Shown here: positions 24,760-33,436 of the stretch, one piece after another
How the letters are laid out: each line of letters begins with the position of its first letter
How positions within the stretch are numbered: position 1 is the stretch's first letter
Source of the DNA: Sphingomonas guangdongensis
GTDB taxonomy: Bacteria > Pseudomonadota > Alphaproteobacteria > Sphingomonadales > Sphingomonadaceae
NCBI RefSeq assembly: GCF_900199185.1
Contig: NZ_OBMI01000003.1
Coordinates: 372,001 to 436,000 of the forward strand
DNA length: 64,000 nucleotides
Reading direction: 5' to 3'
Position numbers and translations under genes: made by a program
The notes under the pieces: generated by a model
Seen by the model: only the letters and a program-made list of their open reading frames with translations
Told to the model about the DNA's origin: nothing
The model's database searches: none

Positions 24760-26175
24760 ATGACCAGCACCAGCATGACGACCGCGGCCGAGCCTGATGG
24801 CGCGCCGCGGGTAGCCAGCCTCGATATCCTGCGCGGGATCGCGATCCTGGGCATCCTGTTCATGAACATCAACGCCATGGGCGGCGCCATGGAATCGGGG
24901 TGGGAGGATCTCTGGCGCTACGGTCACAGCCGGGCGGACGAGGTCGCCTACTTTCTGCGCATGACGCTCGCCGACGGCACCGCGCGGTGCCTGCTCGAGA
25001 TGCTGTTCGGCGCCGGCATGGTGATCCTGACCGATCGCGCCGCCGCTGCCGCCGAAGCGTCGGGGCGGAGCGGGCGGCTGTGGCGGATCGGGCACCGGCT
25101 GTTCGGGCCATTGGCGGTGCTCAGGGCCTATTACTGGCGCAACTTCGTCCTGTTCCTGTTCGGCGTCGCGCACATCTTCATCCTGCTGTGGGCGGGCGAC
25201 ATCCTCCACACCTATGGCTTCGCGGCAATGATCGCGGTGCTGTTCCGCAAGCTCGGGCCGAAGATGCTGCTGGCGCTCGGGCTGACCATGGCGCTGCTCC
25301 AGCTGGGCGGGGGCGCCTACAGCTACGTCGATCGCACCGCGGAACTGCAGCAGGTCGCCGCGATCGAAGCCAAGCAGAAGGCCGGCACCGCCCTGACCGC
25401 GCCTGAGCGCAAGATGCTCGCCGACGTCAAGGATCGCAAGGTGAAGCGCGACAAGCGCGAGGCGGACGCGAATGCGCGCATGGCAAAGGAGGATGTCGCT
25501 CGCTCGGCCGAGACCGGCACGTTCCTCAGTTGGGCGGGCGCGGCGTGGTCGATCACCGGCTTCATCCAGGCGAAGGGGCTGGAAATCCTCTTCGTGTGGG
25601 AGGCGGCGGCGACGATGCTGGTCGGCGCCGCGCTGTTCCGCTGGGGCGTGCTGCAGGGCGCGCGGTCCAGCCGCTTCTACATTATCACGCTGATCCTCGC
25701 CTACGGCTTCGGCCTGTCGACGCGCGGGATCGGAGCGGTCGAAGAGATCATCGGTCACGTTGGTCCGTCGATCACGTGGGCGACGATGGAGGTGGCGCGG
25801 CTCGCGACCACGCTCGGCCACGTCGCGCTGGTTCACCTGCTGCTCCGCACGGTCGCGGGCACACGCGCGCTGAAGCCGTTCGAGGCGGCGGGGCGGACCG
25901 CGCTGAGCGTCTATATTGCCCAGACGATGGTCTGTCTGTGGGTGCTCTATCCGCCGTTCATGCTGGGCCTGTACGGGCAGCAGGGGTGGGCGGCATGGAT
26001 GCTGACCGCGCTCGCCGTCAACGCCGCCCTGCTCTGGGGTGCCAATGTGTGGGTCCGCCACTACTCGATCGCACCGGTCGAGTGGGCGTGGCGCTCCATC
26101 GTCGCCTGGCGGCGGCTGCCGTTCCGCCGCCGCGACGTGCCGTCGGTGGGTCCGGCGGTGCCGGCCGCGGCATGA
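24760..26175 (+). CDS. DUF418 integral membrane protein, second of a tandem pair
   Basis: Paralogue of the preceding gene, 471 aa, matching it along the whole length: LDILRGIAILGILFMNINAMGG, ILTDRAA, YYWRNFVLFLFGVAHIFILLWAGDILHTYG, a charged helix with many Lys/Glu (residues about 195-245), and FEAAGRTALSVYIAQTMVCLWVLYPP at the end. The two arose by tandem duplication. A 68-bp gap separates them, with GGGGGGAGAG about 9 bp before the ATG. They may act as a heterodimer in the inner membrane (inference). Confidence 0.85.
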   Translation: MTSTSMTTAAEPDGAPRVASLDILRGIAILGILFMNINAMGGAMESGWEDLWRYGHSRADEVAYFLRMTLADGTARCLLEMLFGAGMVILTDRAAAAAEASGRSGRLWRIGHRLFGPLAVLRAYYWRNFVLFLFGVAHIFILLWAGDILHTYGFAAMIAVLFRKLGPKMLLALGLTMALLQLGGGAYSYVDRTAELQQVAAIEAKQKAGTALTAPERKMLADVKDRKVKRDKREADANARMAKEDVARSAETGTFLSWAGAAWSITGFIQAKGLEILFVWEAAATMLVGAALFRWGVLQGARSSRFYIITLILAYGFGLSTRGIGAVEEIIGHVGPSITWATMEVARLATTLGHVALVHLLLRTVAGTRALKPFEAAGRTALSVYIAQTMVCLWVLYPPFMLGLYGQQGWAAWMLTALAVNAALLWGANVWVRHYSIAPVEWAWRSIVAWRRLPFRRRDVPSVGPAVPAAA

Positions 26176-26213
26176 GGCTTGGCGTGGGGGCGGGTCGCCG
26201 ATAGACCCGCCCC

Positions 26214-28424
26214 ATGCTTCGCACCCTAGCCGCGGCGCTCGCCGCCTCTGCCGCCGTCCTCATGACCGTTCCCGCCCACGCCGACGACCTGACGCTCGAA
26301 CGTGTCTTCGCGAGCCCCGATCTCGCCGGCGAGCAGCCGCGCGCGCTGCGCCTGTCACCGGACGGGAAGCTCATCACCTCGCTCCGCCCGCGCGCGGACG
26401 AGAAGGACCGCTACGACCTGTGGGCGATGAACACCGCGACCGGCCAGTGGCGGATGCTGGTCGACAGCAAGAAGGTCGGCACCGGCGCGGAGCTATCCGA
26501 AGCGGAGAAGATGCAGCGTGAGCGGGCGCGGATCGGCGGGCAGCGCGGGATCGTCGCCTACCAGTGGTCGTCCGACGGCCGCTCGATCCTGGTGCCGCTC
26601 GACGGTGACCTCTACCTCGCCACCCTCGACGGCAAGGTGACGCGGCTGACCAACACGCCCGGTGGCGAGCTCAACCCGCTGGTCAGCCCGAAGGGCAACC
26701 TGCTGTCGTTCGTGCGCGACCAGAACCTCTACGTGTCCGACCTGAATGGCGGTCAGCCACGCAAGATCACGCCGGACGGCGCCGGCACGGTGCACTGGGG
26801 CGAGGCGGAGTTCGTCGCGCAGGAGGAAATGGATCGCTCGACCGGTTACTGGTGGTCGCCCGACGAGCGCTACATCGCGGTCGAGCGCTTCGACGAGGCG
26901 CCGGTCGGCACCGTCACGCGCGCCGCGATCGGCGCGGACGGCACCAAGGTGTTCGAGCAGCGCTACCCGGCCGCGGGCACGCCCAACGTGCTGGTCGACC
27001 TCTACGTCATGCGCCCCGACGGCACCGGATCGGTCAAGGTCGACATGGGGACGGACCGCGACATCTATCTCGCGCGGGTCAAGTGGATGCCGGACGGTTC
27101 CGCGCTGCTGGTCCAGCGCCAGAGTCGTGATCAGACACGGCTGGACGTGCTCAAGGTCGACCCGACGACCGGCAAGTCGAGCGTGCTGTTCAGCGAGCAG
27201 GCGGGCGCGAAGAGCTGGGTCAACCTGTCCAACACGTTGTCCGTGCTGAAGGACGGGAGCCTGATCTGGTGGTCGGAGCGGGACGGTCACGGTCACCTGT
27301 ACCGCTACGCCGCGAACAAGTGGACGCAGCTGACCAAGGGACCGTGGGAGGTGGCGGAGCTGACCGGCGTCGACGAGGACGGCGGTCGGTTGTTCTTCAC
27401 CGCCAACAAGGACGACGTGCTGGAGCGGCACCTGTACTCGATGCCGCTGAGGGGCGGTGCGATCACGCGCCTGACCGAGGCTGGCTACTGGAACGCGGCG
27501 AGCGCCGACACCAACGCCAGCCGCTTCATCGTCTCACGCTCCAGTCCGACTCAGCCGACCCAGATCTATCTGGCGGACGCTACCGGCAACCGAGTGTCGT
27601 GGCTGAACGAGAATGCGTTGAAGCCAGGTCACCCCTACCAGCCCTATCTCTCCAGCCACGCCGAGACGAAGTTCGGCGAGCTCAAGACCGCCGATGGCGC
27701 AACTCTGCACTGGGAAATGCTGACGCCGCGGCTGGAGCCCGGCCGCCGCTACCCCGTGTTCTTCGAGCATTACGGCGGCCCGCACAGCCAGACGGTCAGC
27801 CGTAATTGGGGCAATCCGCTGCACCAGTATCTGGTCGACCGCGGCTACGTCGTGTTCATGATCGACAATCGCGGGTCGGCCAATCGCGGCAAGGCCTTCG
27901 AGGACGCGATCTGGCACGCCATGGGCTCGATCGAAGTGCGCGACCAGCTGGCCGGTGCCGAGTATCTGAAGTCGTTGCCCTTCGTCGATCGGAAGCGGAT
28001 CGCGACCTATGGCTGGTCGTACGGCGGGTACATGACGCTGAAGATGCTGGAGGCGAACCCGGGCGTGTACGCGGCCGGCATCTCCGGTGCGCCGGTCACG
28101 CGATGGGAACTGTACGACACTCATTATACCGAGCGTTACATGGGCGCGGACCCGAAGGGACGCGATGCGAAGGCGTACGCGGCATCGGCCGCGATCGAGG
28201 ACGGGCCGAAGATCGCCGATCCGCTGCTGCTGATCCACGGCATGGCCGACGACAACGTCGTGCTCGACAACTCGACCGCGTTTGCGGCCAGGCTGCAGTC
28301 GGCAAACACGCCGTTCGAGATGATGATGTACCCCGGCAAGACCCACTCGGCCGGCCGGGACATCCACGTCTGGACGACGATCCTCGGTTTTCTCGATAGG
28401 ACGGTCGGGGCCGGCCCCAAGTAG
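26214..28424 (+). CDS. Dipeptidyl-peptidase IV-type S9 serine peptidase, exported
   Basis: Exported prolyl-type peptidase of 736 aa; the signal peptide ends near residue 24 (VPAHADD). The N-terminal half is the eight-bladed propeller. It carries the glutamate pair of DPP IV, EFVAQEEMDRSTGYWWSPD with Glu204/205, which binds the free N-terminus of substrates. The C-terminal alpha/beta-hydrolase domain has GWSYGGYMTLKML (Ser602), HGMADDNV (Asp679 or 680) and KTHSAGR (His711). This supports release of X-Pro and X-Ala dipeptides in the periplasm. No obvious operon partner; the next gene is asd after a palindromic repeat. Confidence 0.95.
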   Translation: MLRTLAAALAASAAVLMTVPAHADDLTLERVFASPDLAGEQPRALRLSPDGKLITSLRPRADEKDRYDLWAMNTATGQWRMLVDSKKVGTGAELSEAEKMQRERARIGGQRGIVAYQWSSDGRSILVPLDGDLYLATLDGKVTRLTNTPGGELNPLVSPKGNLLSFVRDQNLYVSDLNGGQPRKITPDGAGTVHWGEAEFVAQEEMDRSTGYWWSPDERYIAVERFDEAPVGTVTRAAIGADGTKVFEQRYPAAGTPNVLVDLYVMRPDGTGSVKVDMGTDRDIYLARVKWMPDGSALLVQRQSRDQTRLDVLKVDPTTGKSSVLFSEQAGAKSWVNLSNTLSVLKDGSLIWWSERDGHGHLYRYAANKWTQLTKGPWEVAELTGVDEDGGRLFFTANKDDVLERHLYSMPLRGGAITRLTEAGYWNAASADTNASRFIVSRSSPTQPTQIYLADATGNRVSWLNENALKPGHPYQPYLSSHAETKFGELKTADGATLHWEMLTPRLEPGRRYPVFFEHYGGPHSQTVSRNWGNPLHQYLVDRGYVVFMIDNRGSANRGKAFEDAIWHAMGSIEVRDQLAGAEYLKSLPFVDRKRIATYGWSYGGYMTLKMLEANPGVYAAGISGAPVTRWELYDTHYTERYMGADPKGRDAKAYAASAAIEDGPKIADPLLLIHGMADDNVVLDNSTAFAARLQSANTPFEMMMYPGKTHSAGRDIHVWTTILGFLDRTVGAGPK

Positions 28425-28479
28425 CGCTTGGCTTGTGTAGCCAGGTCGGGACCCCTAGTCGGCCGTTGTAACTCCATCG

Positions 28480-28556
28480 CCACCCCGGCGCAGGCCGGGG
28501 TCCAGAGCGCAAGCGCCATCGCTCGTGACTCTGGATCCCGGCCTGCGCCGGGGTGG
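28480..28556. repeat. Intergenic palindromic repeat of sphingomonad type
   Basis: Two 28-bp arms (28480-28507 and 28529-28556) are inverted copies of each other with a single mismatch and a 21-nt centre. The arms contain CACCCCGGCGCAGGCCGGGG and end in TCCAGAG. This REP-like motif is common between genes of sphingomonads. No transposase is near; its role may be transcript end protection or it may be a REP/MITE-type mobile unit. It stands in the 151-bp gap between the peptidase and asd. Confidence 0.85.
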
Positions 28557-28575
28557 CAGAAGAAGGCTAGGACAG

Positions 28576-29604
28576 ATGGGCTATCGGATCGTGGTCGCGG
28601 GCGCGACGGGGAATGTCGGGCGCGAGGTGCTGGCGATCCTGGCCGAGCGCGAGTTCCCGGCGGACGAGATTGCGGTGCTCGCCTCCGCCCGCAGCCAGGG
28701 CGACGAGGTCGACTATGGCGAGACCGGCCGCAAGCTGAAGATCCAGAATATCGAGCATTTCGATCCCGCCGGCTGGGACATGGCGATCTTCGCGATCGGG
28801 TCGGAGGCGACCAAGCTCCACGCGCCGCGCTTCGCGGCGGCGGGCTGCACGGTGATCGACAATTCGTCGCTGTACCGGATGGACCCGGACGTGCCGCTGA
28901 TCGTGCCGGAGGTGAATCCGGAGGCGATCGACGGCTATCGGGCCAAGAACATCATCGCCAACCCCAATTGCTCCACCGCGCAGATGGTCGTCGCGCTAAA
29001 GCCGATCCATGACGCCGCGCGGATCACCCGCGTGGTGGTCGCGACCTACCAGTCCGTCTCGGGCGCAGGAAAGGCGGGGATGGACGAGCTGTTCGAGCAG
29101 AGCCGCAACATCTTCGTCGGCGACAGCGCGGAGCCGAAGAAATTCACCAAGCAGATCGCCTTTAATGTGATCCCACACATCGACAGCTTCCTGGACGACG
29201 GGTCGACCAAGGAGGAGTGGAAGATGGTGGTCGAGACCAAGAAGATACTCGATCCCAAGATCAAGGTGATCGCGACCTGCGTGCGCGTCCCCGTCTTCGT
29301 CGGCCATTCGGAGGCGATCACGATCGAGATGGCCGAGGAACTGTCGGCCGAGGACGCGCAGAAGATCCTGCGCGAGGCGCCGGGCGTCATGCTGGTCGAT
29401 AAGCGCGAGGATGGCGGCTACGTGACGCCGGTGGAGGCCGTCGGCGACTACGCGACCTATGTCAGCCGCGTCCGCGACGACCCCACGGTGGAGAACGGCC
29501 TGGCGCTGTGGTGCGTCAGCGACAACCTGCGCAAGGGCGCTGCACTCAACGCCGTGCAGATCGCCGAGCTGCTCGGGCGGCGCCACCTGAAGAAGGCGGC
29601 GTGA
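28576..29604 (+). CDS. asd: Aspartate-semialdehyde dehydrogenase
   Basis: Makes L-aspartate-4-semialdehyde from aspartyl phosphate with NADPH, feeding Lys/DAP, Thr and Met synthesis. 342 aa. N-terminal VVAGATGNVGREVLAIL is the NADP-binding loop. The catalytic Cys is in IIANPNCSTAQM (Cys132) and the acid-base His is in VRVPVFVGHSEAITIE. Other family blocks: VVATYQSVSGAGKAGMDEL and AFNVIPHIDSF. Start at the ATG at 28576. Confidence 0.97.
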   Translation: MGYRIVVAGATGNVGREVLAILAEREFPADEIAVLASARSQGDEVDYGETGRKLKIQNIEHFDPAGWDMAIFAIGSEATKLHAPRFAAAGCTVIDNSSLYRMDPDVPLIVPEVNPEAIDGYRAKNIIANPNCSTAQMVVALKPIHDAARITRVVVATYQSVSGAGKAGMDELFEQSRNIFVGDSAEPKKFTKQIAFNVIPHIDSFLDDGSTKEEWKMVVETKKILDPKIKVIATCVRVPVFVGHSEAITIEMAEELSAEDAQKILREAPGVMLVDKREDGGYVTPVEAVGDYATYVSRVRDDPTVENGLALWCVSDNLRKGAALNAVQIAELLGRRHLKKAA

Positions 29605-29648
29605 TCGCGGGCGGGGCACCGATCGCGCATCCGCCCGTTCCCTGAACC

Positions 29649-29906
29649 ATGGACGAGACTCCCCTCATCACCACGCTCAAGTGGATCGCCACCGGCACCG
29701 GCGTGACAGCCGCCTTCATGGTTTCGCTCGACAGTGGCCGCCGCGTTACTGGCTGGGGGTTCGTGATCTTCGTCTTCTCGGCGGTCTGCTGGATCAGCGG
29801 CGCGGTGCTGACCGAGGACTGGGCGCTCACCTCCCAGAACTCGGTGCTGCTCGGGATCAACCTGTTCGGCGTCTACCGCTACCTCATCCGCAAGAAGGAT
29901 GTCTGA
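29649..29906 (+). CDS. Small membrane protein, 85 aa
   Basis: Hypothetical inner-membrane protein of 85 aa with two clear hydrophobic helices (about residues 12-28 and 36-54) and a shorter one near 66-78, followed by basic RYLIRKKD at the C-terminus. Its last 8 bp overlap the start of the prepilin peptidase gene in another frame, so translation of the two is likely coupled. No known domain recognised. Confidence 0.7.
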   Translation: MDETPLITTLKWIATGTGVTAAFMVSLDSGRRVTGWGFVIFVFSAVCWISGAVLTEDWALTSQNSVLLGINLFGVYRYLIRKKDV

Positions 29907-30642
29907 CGCCGCGCTCTGGGGCGCGCTGCTCGGCCTGCTCGGGCTAGTGTTGGGAAGCTTCATCGCGACGGTGGTTGTCCGCTTCCCCGGTGGGCGCTCG
30001 GCGCTGGTCGGGCGGTCGGCATGTGACGGCTGCGCGCGACCGCTGCGCGGCTGGGAACTGGTGCCGCTGCTGAGCTGGGTGGTGCTGCGGGGCCGCTGCA
30101 GCAGGTGCGGCGCCGGCATCGCCGCCCTCCATCCCGCGGTGGAGTTGGCCGGCCTGGTTATCGGCGGCGGGGCCGGGTTGCTCGCGCCGGGGGTCGCCGG
30201 GGTCGCGGGGGCATGCTTCGGCTGGTTGCTGCTTCTGCTCGGCGCGATCGATGGGGTGGCGTATCGGCTGCCCGATCCGCTGACGCTGCTGCTCGCGCTC
30301 GCCGGCCTCGTCGCCGGCCTGTTCGACGTTCCGCCGCCGCTAGCCGATCGCCTGATCGGCGGCGTTGCCGGCTATGCGAGCCTCTGGATCGTCGCGGTCC
30401 TCTACCGACGCATGCGGGGCCGGGACGGCCTGGGCGGCGGCGACCCGAAGCTGTTCGCGGGCATCGGCCTGTGGCTCGGCTGGCGGGCGCTGCCGTCGGT
30501 GCTGCTCGTCGCCAGCATCGCAGGGCTTGCCGTGGCGCTTGCGCGGCGGCAGTCGATGGATGACCGGCTGCCCTTCGGAACACTGCTCGCACTCGGCGCG
30601 ACGCTGACCTGGGCCTGGCGGACAGGAGGGGGCGGGTGGTGA
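29899..30642 (+). CDS. Type 4 prepilin peptidase (A24 leader peptidase/N-methyltransferase)
   Basis: Membrane aspartyl protease of 247 aa that cleaves and may N-methylate type IV pilin-like and pseudopilin leaders. Zinc Cys pairs CDGC and CSRC (Cys42/45 and 67/70) lie in the N-terminal cytoplasmic loop. The catalytic Asp residues sit in GAIDGVAYRLPD (Asp118) and GLGGGDPKL (Asp182, GxGD). About seven to eight membrane segments. Often part of type II secretion or pilus gene clusters, but none is present here, so its substrates are encoded elsewhere. The start overlaps the small membrane protein gene by 8 bp; the end overlaps the MarR gene start by 7 bp. Confidence 0.93.
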   Translation: MSDAALWGALLGLLGLVLGSFIATVVVRFPGGRSALVGRSACDGCARPLRGWELVPLLSWVVLRGRCSRCGAGIAALHPAVELAGLVIGGGAGLLAPGVAGVAGACFGWLLLLLGAIDGVAYRLPDPLTLLLALAGLVAGLFDVPPPLADRLIGGVAGYASLWIVAVLYRRMRGRDGLGGGDPKLFAGIGLWLGWRALPSVLLVASIAGLAVALARRQSMDDRLPFGTLLALGATLTWAWRTGGGGW

Positions 30643-31106
30643 CGAGATTGCGGCTGCAGGACTTCCTGCCCTATCGCCTGTCGATCGCGTCCAATCTGGC
30701 CTCCGACGCCATCGCCGATACCTATCGCGCGCTGTTCGGACTGCGGATCCCCGAGTGGCGGCTCGTCGCGCTGCTGGCCGAGAGCGACGGCCTCACCCAG
30801 CAGGCGCTCGGGCAGGCGTCTCGGATGGACAAGGTGACGGTCAGCCGCGCGGCGATCGCTCTGGCCGAGCGCGGGCTGGTCGAACGGGCGCCGCACCTCG
30901 GTGACAAGCGCTCCCACCTCCTGGCGCTCACGCCCAGCGGTCGCGCCCTCTATGCGGAGGTCGCCCCGAAGGCGCTGGAGATGGAGGCGCGGCTGTTTGC
31001 CGGCTTCACCCGTGAGGAGCTGACGGCGTTCCGCGCGATGCTGGCCCGCGTGGAGCAGGCGGCGCTGACCGTCGATGCCGAGCATGACCTCGATCTATCC
31101 GATTGA
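30636..31106 (+). CDS. MarR-family transcriptional regulator
   Basis: Winged-helix regulator of 156 aa, probably a dimer. The DNA-binding part LTQQALGQASRMDKVTVSRAAIALAERGLVERAPHLGDKRSHLLALTPSGRALY (residues about 52-106) follows the MarR pattern with a beta-wing. AGGAGG at 30624-30629 precedes two adjacent GTG codons; I use the first. It overlaps the prepilin peptidase gene by 7 bp. Its targets are not evident; the following tamAB genes do not look like a normal MarR target. Confidence 0.93.
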   Translation: MVTRLRLQDFLPYRLSIASNLASDAIADTYRALFGLRIPEWRLVALLAESDGLTQQALGQASRMDKVTVSRAAIALAERGLVERAPHLGDKRSHLLALTPSGRALYAEVAPKALEMEARLFAGFTREELTAFRAMLARVEQAALTVDAEHDLDLSD

Positions 31107-31213
31107 GCGAACCGAGGTTTTTAGCGGCATGAGGGAGCCTTCTTCCGGTCGGCTCGTTTGTAGCGGAACCGGAACAGTCCGAACAAGCGGGCGCACGGCA
31201 TCAGGGGGCGCTC

Positions 31214-33436
31214 TTGCGGCGTAGCGGTTGGGGTTCAAGGTTGCCGTTGCTGGCCGGCGTAGCGTTGCTGCCGCTGACGGCGAGTGCCCAAGTCAATACG
31301 CCGAAGCCAGGGCAGGGTGCACCGTCGAGCCTGCCGACGCCGGCGACGCCGTCTGCTGCCACGCCCGGCTCTGACCCGACCACGACGGCACCGTCGCAGG
31401 ACAGGCCGATCGTGCCGGATGCGCAGTTCGATCAGGAGGTGCCGACGCTCTCCGACGATCTCACCGCCCCGCTCGAGCCGATCGAGGGCTTCACCGCGCC
31501 CGCGCCAGCGCCATCCGGGGCTCAGCCACCGGTGCCGGTGGCTCAGCCACCGGTGCCGGTGGCCGCCGATCCCGAGCTTGCCCAGCCGCTGACGCCGCTC
31601 GGCAGCTTCGATGCGACCCCGGTGGAGGTCGCCGGTGTTGACGATGGCGAGCCGGTCGAGATCAAGTACGAGACCCGCGTGGTCGGCCTGGACGAGGTCA
31701 AGCTCACCGACCGCTTCGAGGCGCTCTCGGCGCTGAAGAAGGATGATGACGCGCCGAACGCCGCAGTCGTCTCCGCCCGCGCGCGTGAGGACGAGCAGCT
31801 GGCGGTGCGCCTGCTGCGCGCGGTCGGCTATTATGACGGCACGGCCACGGCGGCTATCGAGCAATTGCCGGGCACGCCGGGCCGGGTGCGTGCGACGATC
31901 ACCGCGGTGCCGGGCACGCTCTACACGCTGGGATCTGTCAACGTGCGCGCGGCGCCGACTGTCCCACCGACCCTGATCCGCGACTCGCTGCCGCTCAGGG
32001 TCGGCGAGGCGATTGACGCCGAGCGGATCCAGGCAGCCGAAGCGAACGTCAGCCTGCAGCTGCCGCAGCGCGGCTACGCCTTCGCCGAGGTGGGGCAACG
32101 TGACGTGCTGCTCGACGAGCAGAGCTTCAGGGGCGACTACACCCTGCCGGTCGAGACGGGGCCGCGTGGCAGCTTCGGCCAGATCCTGACCAAGGGCGAT
32201 CCGGTGTTCGCGGTCGACCACATCGAGGTGTTGCGCCGCTACAAGCCGGGCGAGCTGTACGATATCCGCAAGGTCGACGACCTGCGCCAGGCGTTGGTCG
32301 GGACCAGCCTGTTCTCCTCTGTCGCCGTCGAACCGCAGCGGACCGGTCGGGCCGGCCCGGACGGGACGGAGGCGGTCGACCTGCTGGTCACCCAGAACAA
32401 GGGCCCGGCGCGGACGCTGGCGGGCGAGATTGGCTACGGCACCGGCCAGGGCATCCGGCTGGAGGGCAGCTGGACCCACCGCAACCTGTTCCCGCCCGAA
32501 GGCGCGCTGATCGTGTCCGGCGTCGCGGGCACGCAGGAGCAGGGGCTCGGCGTCACCTTCCGCCGCTCCAACGCTGGGCGGCGTGACCGCACGGTGACGC
32601 TGACTGCTGCTGCCAACCGCTCGAACTACGACGCGTTCGAGGCGTTCACGGGCACGCTGTCCGGCCGCATCAGCTACGACTCGACTCCGATCTGGCAGAA
32701 GCGCTGGACCTATTATTACGGGCTGGAGCTCGTCGGGACGAACGAAGATACATACGACTTCGCGCGCGCCGATCGCGTACGGCGGACCTTCGGCATCGCC
32801 GCCGCCCCGCTGTTCCTCGGCTACGATACGTCGGACGATCTGCTCAATCCGACCCGCGGCTTCCGCCTGAAGCTCAACCTGTCGCCGGAGGCATCGGTCC
32901 AGGGATCGGCCCGGCCCTATGTCCGCTCGATCGTGGAGGGGACGGCCTACTTCCCCGTCACCGGGAGCCTGGTGCTGGCCGGCCGCATTCGCGGGGGCGC
33001 AATCAACGGCATCGGTCGCGACGACCTCGCACCATCGCGCCGCTACTATGGCGGCGGCGGCGGATCGGTGCGCGGCTTCGGGTTCCAGGAACTCGGCCCG
33101 CGGGGCGAGGAGCCGAACCCCGATTTCGACCCGACCGATCCGGAAGAGGAGGACTCGCCAACGCGGTTCCGGCCGATCGGCGGGCGCAGCTTCAACGAAT
33201 TCGCGCTGGAGGCACGCTACCGGTTCGGCAACTTCGGCGTGGTGCCGTTCGTCGATGTGGGTCAGGTGTATGAGAGCGAGCTGCCCAAGGGCTCGGACCT
33301 GCGGGTCGGGCTCGGCCTCGGCGGGCGATTCTACACGAACTTCGGGCCGTTCCGGATCGACGTCGCGACTCCCCTCAATCGCCGCGAAGGTGAATCCAAG
33401 GTCGCGCTGTACCTCTCGATCGGCCAGGCCTTCTGA
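31214..33436 (+). CDS. tamA: TamA outer-membrane barrel, Omp85 family
   Basis: Outer-membrane protein of 740 aa, the barrel half of the TAM complex that inserts autotransporters and other outer-membrane proteins. A signal peptide ends near residue 25 (TASAQ). Then comes a proline-rich low-complexity stretch (about 30-125), POTRA-like domains (about 160-380) and the Omp85 barrel with FGYDTSDDLLNPTRGF-like and the signature RRYYGGGGGSVRGFGFQELGPRG near 615-640; it ends in a Phe, as barrels do. The start is an unusual TTG; upstream GGGGGCG is the only ribosome-binding candidate. A 21-bp direct repeat duplicates AQPPVPV in the linker. tamB follows with TGATG overlap. Confidence 0.9.
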   Translation: MRRSGWGSRLPLLAGVALLPLTASAQVNTPKPGQGAPSSLPTPATPSAATPGSDPTTTAPSQDRPIVPDAQFDQEVPTLSDDLTAPLEPIEGFTAPAPAPSGAQPPVPVAQPPVPVAADPELAQPLTPLGSFDATPVEVAGVDDGEPVEIKYETRVVGLDEVKLTDRFEALSALKKDDDAPNAAVVSARAREDEQLAVRLLRAVGYYDGTATAAIEQLPGTPGRVRATITAVPGTLYTLGSVNVRAAPTVPPTLIRDSLPLRVGEAIDAERIQAAEANVSLQLPQRGYAFAEVGQRDVLLDEQSFRGDYTLPVETGPRGSFGQILTKGDPVFAVDHIEVLRRYKPGELYDIRKVDDLRQALVGTSLFSSVAVEPQRTGRAGPDGTEAVDLLVTQNKGPARTLAGEIGYGTGQGIRLEGSWTHRNLFPPEGALIVSGVAGTQEQGLGVTFRRSNAGRRDRTVTLTAAANRSNYDAFEAFTGTLSGRISYDSTPIWQKRWTYYYGLELVGTNEDTYDFARADRVRRTFGIAAAPLFLGYDTSDDLLNPTRGFRLKLNLSPEASVQGSARPYVRSIVEGTAYFPVTGSLVLAGRIRGGAINGIGRDDLAPSRRYYGGGGGSVRGFGFQELGPRGEEPNPDFDPTDPEEEDSPTRFRPIGGRSFNEFALEARYRFGNFGVVPFVDVGQVYESELPKGSDLRVGLGLGGRFYTNFGPFRIDVATPLNRREGESKVALYLSIGQAF
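31519..31560 (+). repeat. 21-bp perfect tandem duplication in the tamA linker
   Basis: Two adjacent identical copies, 31519-31539 and 31540-31560, begin GGCTCAGCCACCGGTGCCGG and code for AQPPVPV twice. Keeps the reading frame. It is a likely slippage site that could vary between strains. Confidence 0.95.
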
